A DNA stretch of 64,000 nucleotides from Ustulina deusta (taxonomy: Eukaryota > Ascomycota > Sordariomycetes > Xylariales > Xylariaceae): NCBI GenBank assembly GCA_023159155.1, contig JAJNNX010000048.1:124001-188000 (forward strand), read 5' to 3'. Below are positions 13,406-24,548 of this stretch, piece after piece. Each line of letters starts with the position of its first letter. Within the stretch, counting starts at the first letter, position 1. The notes under the pieces are model-generated. The model saw nothing but the letters and a program-made list of their open reading frames with translations, made no database searches and was not told the DNA's origin. The position numbers and the translations under genes were made by a program.

Positions 13406-13957
13406 TCTACTTCTCGGGTCGTAGGGGCGAATTGGTGCTTGGTGAGGGGTGAAGACGCCGAATCCCTCTCGAAAGGGTGGGTTAACGACTCGAGGATTGA
13501 ATGTATCGACTTGTAGACGGCATTGGCAAATCAGAGGGCTGTGATAAGGAACCTTGATCACGTTTCGAGATCTTGTCGGGTGTATTTATGAAGCTGAAGG
13601 AAATGAACAACGTGGATTGTATCTTGTTTAGTGGTGTGTATGTGCCAGCGTCGGCCGAGGGTTGCTTAACAAGGTGACAAAATCCACTTACAAAACACGC
13701 GACGCGAAGCTGCATCCCACTCCACAGCGCGCGCATCCCTGTCGACCCACCCTTGTACGCGCTAACAGGCCAGGGGTTTAAAGAGCCCCGATTAATCCCC
13801 AATGCCAGGTCCACTCACCGTACCATCCGCTGTAGGCATATATATGCATAACGAGGGTTAGTAGCGTCATACGTTGACCTGCAAGTGGGCAGCTCGATTT
13901 GACGATTTTTGTGCCAGCCCACTTGCGAGGTACGCTCCAACGTTCATGCGACCAGCC
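13406..13957. promoter_or_regulatory. Divergent POL2 / COX20 intergenic region
   Basis: A 552-bp gap between two outward-facing start codons, so it must hold both promoters. At 13697-13707 it contains ACGCGACGCGA, two overlapping matches to the ACGCG core of the Mlu-box elements that yeast MBF uses for G1/S genes. It lies about 290 bp upstream of the polymerase start. That it is a real binding site here is inference. Confidence 0.5.
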
Positions 13958-14602
13958 ATGGCGCAAGACGACGATACTCCTCCAAAGCTGCGCGGGCCTC
14001 CCCCCGGCGCTACCGAGCCGCCAGATCACGTCAAGAAGCCACAGATCTACGAGATATTCCATGGCTCCACGACGCCCGAAAGAAGCAACCTCTCCAGCGC
14101 ATTGCCCGGGGCGACGGAAGAGCAACCACACAAACAACCGAGACCAACATTCAAAGAAGGATTTCAGTCAATCAGTTCCGCCGACTTCTTCAAAATACAC
14201 CAGATACCATGCGCAAGGGAGGGCCTGATGACAGGTATAGTGGCCGGCACGGCTGTGGGAATGGGTCGGTCTTTCACGGGAGGTATGTCCTTTTGCAGAG
14301 AGATCTAGATGACGCTATCGCAGAGGGATTATGTTGGGCTGATAATCACATTCTCTGGCGCAGCGAGAGCACCGAAGGCTGCCAATTGGGCCTTTGGGGG
14401 CTTCCTTCTCGGCAGCGTAATACAATGGGAGTATTGCCAGGTGCAAAGACGCAAGGAGCGCGCGGCCATGGCACGAGTCGTCGAGGTTATTGACCGCAAG
14501 CAGGCTGAGAAGAAGGCACGAGCGGCAGAGGCCGCGCGGTTAAAACGAGAAGCAGAGGAGAAGGCCCAGCAGGCACAGAAAAGCTGGTATAAATTTTGGT
14601 GA
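13958..14602 (+). CDS. COX20: Cytochrome c oxidase assembly protein COX20 (187 aa)
   Basis: Inner mitochondrial membrane chaperone that helps insert and mature Cox2. Two exons, 13958-14282 and 14364-14602, separated by an 81-bp intron that ends ...TTCTCTGGCGCAG. Joining gives GRSFTGARAPKAANWAFGG. The family core is the pair of membrane segments around IPCAREGLMTGIVAGTAVGM (about residues 86-105) and AFGGFLLGSVIQWEYCQ. They are followed by a highly charged, Ala/Lys/Arg-rich coiled C-terminal helix ending YKFW. I chose the ATG at 13958 (CCATGGCG context, start MAQDDDTPPK). An in-frame ATG at 13946 would add four residues. Length fits the family (yeast Cox20 is about 205 aa). Confidence 0.9.
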
Positions 14603-15158
14603 TCAATTGGAGGAAAACCACCGCCTTGTGAGAAGCTGTTTAAGATGCTTCAAGGTTGTTCGTATACGGATCCTGTCCTCTCATGAGCTATCATGAGCCC
14701 ACGCCAACATTTATGTGTTGTAACACCTACCAAACTCTCGTAGGCTTTATTGGCCTCGCCTATCTACTAACGCCAGCTAGAGCAAGGTATATCCCATAGA
14801 CCTAGTAATAGTATATGTAAAATAAGCTCAAGTCTCACGGACGAGGCCTGTCAGCTAATGAAAAAGCGAACTCAACCCCGATAACCAGTCTCTTATACGC
14901 CGAACACCTAGCCGATCCTTAGATCCCATTAAACTTAACGCCGAACTAAATGACTCAAAACGATGGACGACTCGACCAAGAAAAGAGAGCTCGAGTTGAT
15001 CCGTCAAAGTAGCAGCATGACCTACAGGTAAATGCCTTCTCTCGTTGGCACTGCCATTAACGAGTTGATAGCTCCCTGTCTCCAAGGAATTTAGCGAAAG
15101 GCGCACACAGTTGGGCTTCCATATCGTAGAGGGTGGTGATGCATTAGCGACCGATGGT
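14603..15158. other. Convergent 3' intergenic region
   Basis: The 3' flanks of COX20 and of the minus-strand gene ending at 15159. No conserved coding frame or RNA gene seen. Confidence 0.5.
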
Positions 15159-16202
15159 TCATGTTGTCATAACAGTAGTTGGTGGGGCATCAGAGAAGCG
15201 CACTCGTACGATGGAATGTTGTCTAATCATCTCAGCTCCTCCGCCTCCACCTGGTTGCTCTCTCCGGCGTTGATTTCTCCTCGCTCGCGCCTCGCTTTCC
15301 TCTCGCTTCTTATACTCGGCAAGCTGTTGGCGTCGCTTCTGGGCACGTCGGTAGGCTACGGCGGCAGTAGGTTTGAATCCGATACCGTTAATACCGGTTC
15401 CATCGTCATCCTTGTCATTTGGATCGTAGACAGTGATCTCGTCGTCGCGCCAAGTAAGAGCAGCACGAACAGGATCAACGATGACAAGCTCTTCCTCTTC
15501 GTCTCGTCTTGCCGACTGGGAATGGGACTGCGCATTACCCTTCCGCTTTGATGACGGTGGGGGCGTCCCGGTCCGTTTACGACTACGAGATTTTGAGTCC
15601 GCCAGACGATTAATCGACGGATAAGATTGCTGCAACGTATCGGATTTGCTAACTTCGAGTGCGCTTGTGATATTCGAGTCTACGGTTACCGACAGGCGAG
15701 GGTTTATTGGATCGTCGACGGGAAGAGGGTTGGTCACAGGTTCGGGGTGAGATACGTCGAGTTCGAGAGTCTTGGGGCGTTTACGGGCGGCGGCGGCATC
15801 TTCGTCGTCGGGATCTAATTGCATGTTTGGCTGGGCAGCGGCGCCAGCGTTGAAGTTAAATCTGGTCAGGTCGGGTGCTACTAATATCTCACGCCCCCTC
15901 CAGTCAAATGTCACCCCGCCCCCGCTTCCGGTCTCACCGCCGGCGGTGCTCGTTGGCCGCTCACCACTCTCTTGAATCGCCAGGTCCCTGAATTTCTGAG
16001 CAACCTTAGACCGCGGGCTACTGCTCCCGTCTTCGGTGGGACTATCTGAGCGGACGGGGGGTTGAAAATTTGGCGGCTGGAACGAGAAGATGGTCTTGGC
16101 AAGATGGCAGGGGGTGGGTGAGCCGGGGAGACGCATTTCGGCCATCAGATCGTCCCGCTTCCGCTTCGGTGTTGCAGTGGGTTGCAAGGTTGCTTCGGCC
16201 AT
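15159..16202 (-). CDS. Conserved basic fungal protein, function unknown (347 aa)
   Basis: A single uninterrupted frame, start MAEATLQPTATPKRKRDD. I do not recognise a named family. The N-terminal half is Pro/Ser-rich and probably disordered, with KRKR near residue 13 and a SRSRKRTG / SSKRKG stretch near residues 207-223 that look like nuclear localisation signals. The C-terminal third is the ordered-looking and probably conserved part: a TWRDDEITVYDPNDKDDDG block, a GINGIGFKPTAAVAYRRAQ block, then a long Arg/Lys/Glu-rich helix. A nuclear location is inferred from composition. The neighbours (COX20 and, 1.8 kb away, aldose epimerase) do not suggest a role. Confidence 0.75.
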   Translation of the reverse strand: MAEATLQPTATPKRKRDDLMAEMRLPGSPTPCHLAKTIFSFQPPNFQPPVRSDSPTEDGSSSPRSKVAQKFRDLAIQESGERPTSTAGGETGSGGGVTFDWRGREILVAPDLTRFNFNAGAAAQPNMQLDPDDEDAAAARKRPKTLELDVSHPEPVTNPLPVDDPINPRLSVTVDSNITSALEVSKSDTLQQSYPSINRLADSKSRSRKRTGTPPPSSKRKGNAQSHSQSARRDEEEELVIVDPVRAALTWRDDEITVYDPNDKDDDGTGINGIGFKPTAAVAYRRAQKRRQQLAEYKKREESEARARRNQRRREQPGGGGGAEMIRQHSIVRVRFSDAPPTTVMTT

Positions 16203-17959
16203 TATCGCCGGCGGGTGTCGGATGAATGATTATATATGGCGATCAAGGAGGAATACACGAAATGAAGAGGGAGGTGGTCAAAACCAGAATGGCCAATATT
16301 GTCGAGTTGCCGTTGCGGCTCATCAAGAGCGTACGGTAAGTATCAGAGCTCACAGAGCATTGCAACGTGGCAAAACAACAGGGGATTATGGATATTATAG
16401 TGTGGATCGATCGGGAGAAGGGGCCTTGGATGCAAGTGACTATATATAGGGTGCCTCCGAATCGCATGGACGAATTTTGTGTAGATCGCTGTGTTGGTTT
16501 TGGGAATCAAATCCCCGCCAAATATATCATGGGGCTTTGAGGTGCCTTGAGTCGATGGTATCATATAACAGTAGGTAGGTAGTTGGTAGGGGAGGTAATT
16601 AGATAGCGCAAGGCATTAGCGTAGGTCAATCCAGGGTTGAAGTTTCCGCTGTCAAGGAAGTAGTTTAGATAGTACACAGTTACTGTAGGTACCTACCTCG
16701 ATACCCAAGTTTTTATGTGCATGTATGTAGGTACTTAGTAGTGTACCTAAGAGTTCAGCTATATGTAAGTTTTCCCCTGCGTAGCATGCCTAGTTGCCCT
16801 GCGGAATGCTTGGCCTGATGTGAGTGAGGCAGGGAGCACGCGCGACGGAGAACTTTAGCCAGTGCCGGTATTCCTGTTACTGACGAATGCCATTGGTAGA
16901 CCGGATGTCGTACATACATGTTGTGTAATAGGGCACCTAGGTAGAGGTAAGTTAGGTGCATACATCTATGTAGGTGCCTACTTAGCTACTTGGTACCAAC
17001 GCATCCCTAAGTACATTACCTTGGAGTACCTACAGTGGGCAGGTCCACTTGGGTGTAAGGTGTGGGGGGGGAAGGTGTAAGGCTAGCACTGTATTTAGCT
17101 GGCAGGCTTACAACTCATCTACAGTCCACCATGTACCTATATGCAGGCATACATGGCTAGGTAGGTAGGTATCTGAGTTCAATCCCCAACCACTGTCACA
17201 TGCCTACCTATGCACAAGTAGGTAGGTGCTTACGCAGGTAGTTCCAGATACCTACACGATGTATGTGAATGGAATACTATAATATATACATAAGTAGGCG
17301 TCATATATAATACGAGGAAGGTACATGTAGTGGTATATAACAACTACATACATCCAAATATCACGTGCCCTCGAGAGAATTGGACTGCTTGATAGTCGAT
17401 GACACAATACCTACATACTTAGTTATACACTTCTTGACTACTAGCATCGGCATCGGACCGTCTCGTCGTCTATTCTACGTCATCATTGGTGCGGCAGAGC
17501 GCCTCTCTCAACCTGGACGTCCTGAGCTCTCCTTACCCCGCCAACTTACCCCACCATCATCGATTTCCCCGAACCCTGAACGACAAAAGAAGCAAGCACT
17601 TCATCAGACTTACAGGTTCGTTCATATCCTACCTAGAAGTAGGTAGATAGGCACTGCTATAGGGTGCTGAGCTCCCCCGCAAGTTTGTATAATAGCCTGA
17701 ATGCAACTTCAATCCCCATAACATACCTACATATGATTCAATTTTCACTCACTTGAACCCCTCATGTCCTCATCGAAGTGATTGTGTCGCGTCCATGAGA
17801 CTGCTTTATTAAAAGCGTATGCGGCCCGTGCTACCTTACCACGCACACCCTCAACGTCTAGAACCGCCTCATCTAACCAGTCACCTACCTAGTTACCGAC
17901 TACCTAGGTCACCTACTTAGAATACAGTATCTTATCATTTAGGACCTAGCTACCCAGAA
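16203..17959. other. 1.76-kb intergenic region rich in GTAGGTA-type motifs
   Basis: No supported gene. It separates two divergent genes (15159-16202 minus, 17960-19050 plus) and so carries both promoters. Most of it is filled with short palindromic TAGGTACCTA-like words, annotated separately. Confidence 0.55.
16565..17650. repeat. Dispersed GTAGGTA / TACCTAC low-complexity block
   Basis: Many copies of GTAGGTA, TACCTAC and the palindrome GTAGGTACCTAC occur in both orientations, for example near 16571-16581, 16686-16697, 16724-16735, 16936-16985, 17158-17172 and 17203-17240. Further scattered copies lie near 74-91, 17881-17925, 22356-22395, 57452-57475 and 63060-63100. There is no fixed period, so this is a dispersed word family rather than a tandem satellite. 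Confidence 0.7.
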
Positions 17960-19050
17960 ATGGCCGACGAAGTATCATTCCTGCCCCTGGGGGCCATAAT
18001 CCAGTCCTTCACAGTGGGCGGCGTCAACATCGTCCAGGGCTTTCCAACGCAAGAGCTCTACGCCTCACACAACAGCCCCTACTTCGGGGAGACGATCGGC
18101 CGCGTTGCGAACCGCATCTCGAATGCGAGGCTCGCCTCCGTGAACGGCGGTAATTCATACGGTCTCGCCGCAAACAACGGACCCAACACCCTTCACGGCG
18201 GCGTTAAAGGCTGGGGTAAACGGATATGGGACGGGCCGAAGCCTATCGGGGTTCGAAACATCCCAGGACTCGAGGGGGGTTTACAAGGCGGCGAGAGCGT
18301 GGAGTTCACGTTGCGAAGTGAGGATGGCGAAGAGGGTTTTCCCGGCGAGGTCTTGGTGAAAGTGATTTACACCACGGGCAAGGTCGACAGAGGAGGTCAA
18401 GAGGCCACGGTGCTGGGTATGGAGTACGAGGCCGAGCTAGTCGGCGGTGCCGAAGAGACTGTCATTAACATGACCAACCACTCGTATGTCTCGTGAGCCC
18501 CAACCCCGTGTTGCCCGCGCAAACTAACAATAGTTTCCCAACTAGATACTTCAACCTGACCGGCGGTCCTTCGATTGAAGGGACGGTAGTGCAACTCTGC
18601 ACCCCCTCATACCTACCAGTCGACAATGGCGGTATCCCAACAGGGGGGCCGACGACATTTGCCAAGGTAGCTAATGAGCAATTCACTCTAGGCGCCGAAG
18701 AGCCCGACATAGACGACTGCTTCGTGGTCGATCCCTCTACATCACCCGACTCCGTACCCATTGATACGCGCAGCCGACCTCTTGTCGCCCTCGTAAAAGC
18801 ACACCATCCCGAGTCCAAGATCCACCTCGAAGTCCACAGCACGGAGCCTGCATTTCAATACTACACCGGCAAGTACATCGCCGTGCCCGCCGTCGACGGT
18901 GTGCCAGCCCGGGGTGCGCGGAGCGGGTTTTGCGTCGAGCCCAGTCGGTTCGTAAATGCTTGCAATGTCGACGATTGGAAGAATCAAGTCCTGCTAAAAA
19001 GGGGAGAGAAGTACGGGTGCCGGATTCTATACAAGGCGTGGAAGGAGTAA
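17960..19050 (+). CDS. Aldose 1-epimerase / galactose mutarotase (342 aa)
   Basis: Interconverts alpha and beta anomers of free hexoses; probably cytosolic, since no signal peptide is seen. Two exons, 17960-18483 and 18546-19050, around a 62-bp intron with an ACTAAC branch site. Joining gives NMTNHSYFNLTGG. Family motifs in order: GETIGRVANRI (about residues 49-59), NNGPNTLHGG with an active-site-type His near residue 80, the NHSYFNL block with the second conserved His near residue 174, DDCF, and a C-terminal GFCVEPSRF carrying the catalytic Glu. Length is normal for the family. Its stop lies 111 bp from the stop of the convergent DNA ligase gene. No other sugar-metabolism gene is adjacent. 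Confidence 0.92.
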
Positions 19051-19161
19051 ATCCAGTGGCGATGACAACATGACGTCTAGATCAAGTTTCTAGGAATAAT
19101 ATTGCACTACAGCGTAGGTCGCCAGAGATAGCTTGCCAAATTGACACTGCGCACTCGGCAC

Positions 19162-22052
19162 CTAAGCCTCGTCATCTTCATTATCATTGCCGTCGTCTCT
19201 GACAGGCGGCGGAGGCGCCTTCGCCTCCTGCTTACGAAACAAGCCAGCCAAGAACTCGCTCGTGCTCGCCTCTTCTATGCCTTTATCCTCCCTCTTGCGT
19301 AAAAACCTCGGGAACCGTAGACTTAAGCCGCGATCTTGGCTCGCGAGTCCGATGGCAGCCGTGTAGGTCGGCGACAGCGTGATATCGGCAAACGCCACCT
19401 CCCAGACCTCTTGCGGCTCAAACCACACGTCGGGACACCCCGCATAATCGACGAAACCCGGTTTCGTCTTTCGGACATTCTCGTATCGGCGACCATTGCT
19501 GTCTCGATTCCCGTCTTCACGTTCGTCGTCGCTGCTAGCAGCATCCGCCTCCTCAACTTGCCCTTCGCCGGCAGCGGCCACGGGCTCGGGATCGCCGGTC
19601 CCGTCGTCGTAGAACCGCCGATTCGCCTTGTAGAAGGCGTCCGTGAACCCAGACATGCATTTGCACACGGCCTCTAGCGCGCCCGTCTCCTCGTTGCGCA
19701 CGGCGAGTAAGATGGGCGACCACCATTTCGCCTTGCGGCCTTGGCCGTGCCAGCCCGCCACGGGCACGAGATCGAGCGTGTCAAACGAGGAGCTGTAGTC
19801 TTTCTTGACCTTCAGCCAGGAATCGAGGCGCTTGTCGGGTTCATATGTCGCGAGGAGGGGTTTGCGACGGGCTGGTTTTGCTGCTGAGGTTTGCTGCTGT
19901 TTCTCTTTCGCATTAGATTTTCCTTTCCCAGCTGTAGCTCGGCCTGTCGTGTTTTCTTCTGGGTGTTGTTCTGCCGAGTCTTTGTCCTCGCCTGCAGATG
20001 TGGAGATGGGGGTGGGTATGTTTGGCAGGTTATCGAGAATCTTGACCATGATGCCCTCGCATTTGAGGTCTAGGGCCTGCTTGAAGAAGTCCAGCACGGC
20101 CTCCGAGTCCTGGGACGTCGCCTCTAGACTGCGCACCCAGGTGAACCGATTCGGAACCTCGACGAACAAGGAGCGTAATAAGCTCCTGCGCTCGCGAAAA
20201 GCGCGATCAAGCAATGGCTGGCCATTCAGATACATCAGGTCAAAAGCAAATAAACAGACGGCGATGGTAATACTCCCAATTGCCACATCCTTACGCGCGC
20301 GATTCGTCAGCGTCTGAAAGTTCTTCAGCTCGCCGGTCGTTTGGTCCACCGCGACGACCTCGCCCTCCATGATAAAGCTCCCGACTCCCTCGCCGCGGAT
20401 CTTCGGCACGAGCGCCACGAGGTCGGGGTACTTGTCTGTCATGACTTCGAGGTGGCGCGAGAAAATAGACACTTTCCCGCGCTCGTCACAATGAGCTTGC
20501 GCGCGCTGGCCATCGTACTTGAATTCGCAAGCGAAATCGCGGCCTTGTAGTTTTGTCAGCATCTCTGATAAATCGCGTGTGATACTGCCGAGCATGGGAC
20601 GCAGCGGGACATGCAGTTCTAGTCCGCAGCGCACAAGCAATTCAGGACAAACGCCGACTTCGAGCAAGGCGGGGATCAGGTCGTTGTAGTTGGGGCGCCG
20701 TGCAAAAACCGCCTTCACGATCTCTTGCCCGCGCGCCCAGACCTCCGTCAGCTCCTCCTTTTTGAGGCGGCGGAGTTCCTCGACAGAGCGTACGGGATAT
20801 TCATACATGTCTTGGTCCCGAGCGATGGGCGGTCGCGAGAGCAAGAAGGCCCGCGACAGCGCTATCAACAGCGTTGTCTTCACGGCCCCGATCCGCAAGT
20901 GCTGGCAAAGCGTGCGCACGATATATCTGCTCTCTTCGCCACCTCGCGCGTCCTGTAGCAAGCGGTCCACAAGCCGTTGCTTTACCTCGGCGCTACCTTG
21001 CCCTTGTGCGCTGGCGATCTTCACGAGAGAATTGTATACGCCCTTTATCGTAAGGGGCTTTGGGGCACGCAACGTGAAGCTTTGTTTCTTCTTCGCTTCG
21101 AAGGCCACGTCCCCTGCGTCTCCGTACTTGTCGTAGATTGCCTTGAGCGAGCGGTTGTCGAGGCCACATACTTGCCGTAAGGCTTTAGAGATTGCTGAAC
21201 CGCCTAATCCTAGCTCCAGAGATACGTAAGGAGGCGAGATGGCGTTAGTAGACAGCCAGACCTGTTTTCTTGTCAGTCATTTTGCGTCGACGGCGTGAGT
21301 TGAGCGAACGCCTGGGTATGTAGTAGCAGCAAAGAGGGTAGCAAATGCCGGTTGAAGTGTTCGTGACATTTGTGACTTACCGCAGGGAGAAGGCTCTCGG
21401 GGTCTTCTGCGATAAGTATACGTAAGCAATTCACCAGTGTATCAACAATCTTGATCCGGCTTGAAGTCCCGCTCACAAGCACGAAACAGCGCGTCAATAG
21501 TGCGTATGAGGCATTACCACCATCCTTAGCCCAGTGCTCTCGCAGTTGCGGGACATACTTGTCCGGGTCAAAAGTCAGCGGGCTTTCGTCGAGAGGTATC
21601 GATTCCGAGACTATGTCTACAGAGGCTGCAGCGGATTGGAGGGATAGGGTGCCTGTGCCTTTGCCTTTGCCTTTCTCTTTGCCGGAGGGCTCGGCTGTGC
21701 TCGGCTTCGGTGGTTCTGACGGTGTTCTATCGCCGCCAATCTCATCCTTATAAGGTTGTATGTTCCGTGGCACCATTGGCGAGGCCCCCAATTTCTTGCC
21801 ATTCAGAGCCATAGCCTCCCGTTCCGCCGCTGGCACACCGGCTTCCTCCCGGTCCCACTCGGCCTGGAGCTTTCGGGCCAGCTCTTCGTCAGTCCTATGC
21901 GCCACATCCTCAACTGGCTCGTTCTCGTTTTTAAGGGAAGAACTGGCCCCATTGCGATCCCTCTGCTTGGCGAAGAAGTACTCGAGGCCCCGTGATGGTA
22001 AGCTACTCTTCGAATCGCCATTCAGCTTCCTCTTCTTCGCAGGGCTTGGCAT
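19162..22052 (-). CDS. CDC9: ATP-dependent DNA ligase I (923 aa)
   Basis: Seals nicks between Okazaki fragments and in repair, nuclear. Two exons, 22052-21381 and 21261-19162, with a 119-bp intron; joining restores SLLPAVWLSTNAISPPYVSL. The adenylated lysine is K472 in EFKYDGQRAQ (motif I). Later motifs are IFSRHLEVMT, FIMEGEVVAVD, CEGIMVKIL and WLKVKKDYSSSFDTLDLVP, then the OB-fold block MSGFTDAFYKANRRFYDD and WFEPQEVWEVAFADITLSPTY. The N-terminus has KKRK and SRGLEYFF at residues 20-27, which resembles a PCNA-binding PIP box with Ser in place of Gln. A roughly 55-residue polar Ser/Lys-rich linker sits between motif V and the OB fold, where the yeast enzyme has only a short loop. A second acidic insert lies in the C-terminal domain. 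All catalytic motifs look intact. Confidence 0.97.
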
Positions 22053-24548
22053 CGTTCAGACCCTATATGTTCGCTCTTGAAATACATTGGTACCCTCAGT
22101 ACCAATCACGGTGTCTGGATAAGTCGATGATCTAGATTGTGCATCCAAATGGATGTGCACTTGACGTGTTCTCTAAGACTCAATCGCGTCTCATCCATCA
22201 GACGGCTGTTGAGAGGTAACTCCGCTAAGCGAGGTAACCCGGTATATACAATATTTCGTTAATTTCACGGAAATATGCAACTATCGAACTATGCCCTCCA
22301 CTGGAATCTGCGGTGCCCAAATGGAATTCCCTTACGTGTTGAATTAAGTACTACATGTAGGTATAATACCGCAGGTTTTTCTACGGAAGTAGGTATCAAC
22401 GAGTGAAGTGTAAGGCTCACTTTTCCAACACCAATTAGAAATATCAAGAGCGACGTAGATTACAACGGTGCGATTAGGTATTACTAGGTATCACGGGGTT
22501 ACACCACTTGCCCCCTGTTTCTGTCCTGAGCCCCATATTGGTTCCTTCCCTATATTTACTTTTTAAAAGGCTTCGGCCGGTACATCTCCGTGAAGTCCTG
22601 TTCTCGCTAGAGTGCTATCTTCCCGAGAACATTCCGATGCAGGATTGGGCGGCTGTAGATTCCACGTCGATTCTCCCCCGCTTCTCTGGTACCAGTGATG
22701 ATCGTGGCGATTATGCAGCTCTATGATACCGCGACACCACTCCTCTCTCAAAGCGTAAACATGGCGGGTTTCTTTCTACTGATTCTTCATGCCCTTTCGA
22801 GTGCCATTCTGAAAATTTCGCTCTAATCCGGAATCCAATGGCTTAGGCTACCATTTCGATTGCCATCAAGGGGTCAATGCAGTAGGTCGGTTCAGCTTTA
22901 GAGTATTAATGTTGTGAGATTCCTTTCTGAAAGCGAATCGCTCGGAACCACGCAGAGGAAAAAGTCGCAATTTTATCCCAAGGACACATCGGATTGAAGT
23001 GGCCTCAGCATTAGCCTATTCGTTCATTCAATTGTAATCAAGAAGAAATCCCGTCTAATCGCACTCACTGTCGTTTGTCATCGGTTTCAGAATGCGTTTT
23101 GTGCCCAACCACCAATCATATCCTTTTCAGATGGTGCGTGTAGAAGAAGATGCCATTCTCAAGAGGAAATGAGCGGCCCTGCAGCTCTTGGTGGTGAATT
23201 GGCCTGGGTGGTGGGATCGAGATTGAAAATAAGATAATGTCGCTTCGTAATAGGCTTCCTTGTTCATGAGGAATAATGGAGGCACTGGCGCATAGGACAC
23301 AACAATCCTAGCCCGCATTCTACGTAGAAATTTTGTTCCGATTCCAACAACTCTATGCTGTGTACAGAGAGTACTTCCAGATCATTAAGCGTAGCTCTGC
23401 TAGAAGTTGGAGGAATTATTAGATACGGTAGAATAAAACATGATTAAATCATGATGCGAGTCCAAAATATATCATTTAAGCAAAGCCCAGCATCGCTACC
23501 CATGTTAAATGTATAATTTGCTCTCAGAGGCGATACGTTGATTTTGATGTCTGGGAGTGCTGGGTTTCAACCCCAAATTTAAAGAGTAAAATATTGTATA
23601 GCCATTCAAAACCAATAATTACTTAGTTAATCACTATTTCTCAGTAAACCCGGAACCGTATCACAGCCTTGACTGCTAACAATATATCATGCGAGAAAGG
23701 TAACAAACAGCAACATTTCGAATACTGTAGCTGAGATATCGCTAGTATGTGTGTTTCTGGCCTCTTTGCGCAACAACGCATACTTGCAATGTACCCCATT
23801 ATACCCATCCTGACCAGATAAAGGGGAAGTAATTTCTCATTGTCCAGGAGGGACAAGTCCTGTCGATCGATGCTAGAAAACCCTGCAATTTGGTGATGTA
23901 AGCCCACAATGATGTCAAATTGGAGGTTAAAAATGTGGCATTGAAACTATATCCAGCGCGTAAAAAGTGATAACGAACGCAGGAATGTGCTCTGCTCCCG
24001 AACGCCGGGAAGCTTATGTGGAAGAGACCATAGTCCAGTCTATCCAAAATTGTGTCCCAACTTATGTCGAGTGACACTGCCTTTACACCTTATGTAAATC
24101 GGATTCATGTGTTTGTGCGTCGGGAGACTTTTGTTCGTATAAGAATTAGGCTCTCTAAGCAACAAGAATTATACCTTATACTAGGTACGAGTTCACGTTA
24201 CTTATGTCTTAACACTAAACAAACTTTCTAATATAATACCAGAATCAGCTTTTTGTAATAATATCCTCGACGGTTATTATCGCGTATTTCATACTAAAAA
24301 GCACCTAGTGAAAAAAAATCCTCAAATATAGAAACCTTTGCCATGCACCACAAGCCTCTGTGACTCGGTACAATGTCCTGAGAACTCCTAGGGGGTCTGT
24401 GGCTTCTCCGTTTAGATAAGGGTTAGGGGATCATCAAACAAACTTTCAATGCAATGTTATAGAATGGTATTGTTCAGATCAGATATTAGATATCAGGTAG
24501 TATCCGAGAGTGGTATGTCTGCAATAGAGTAAACCCAAGTTGACATAA
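22053..24548. other. 2.5-kb intergenic region, no gene supported
   Basis: The first few hundred bases are the ligase promoter and include TCGCGTC at 22184-22190, 132 bp above the start (reverse complement GACGCGA, the same word as in the POL2 promoter). The rest, especially 23.3-24.5 kb, is AT-rich. Short open frames on the minus strand near 23641-24077 have hydrophobic stretches but match no family and break repeatedly, so I do not call a gene. Confidence 0.45.

Noticed and set aside
23641..24077. Hydrophobic minus-strand frames suggesting a degraded membrane-protein gene
   Set aside because: Frames interrupt often, no motif of a known family is visible, and composition is AT-rich like decayed non-coding DNA.
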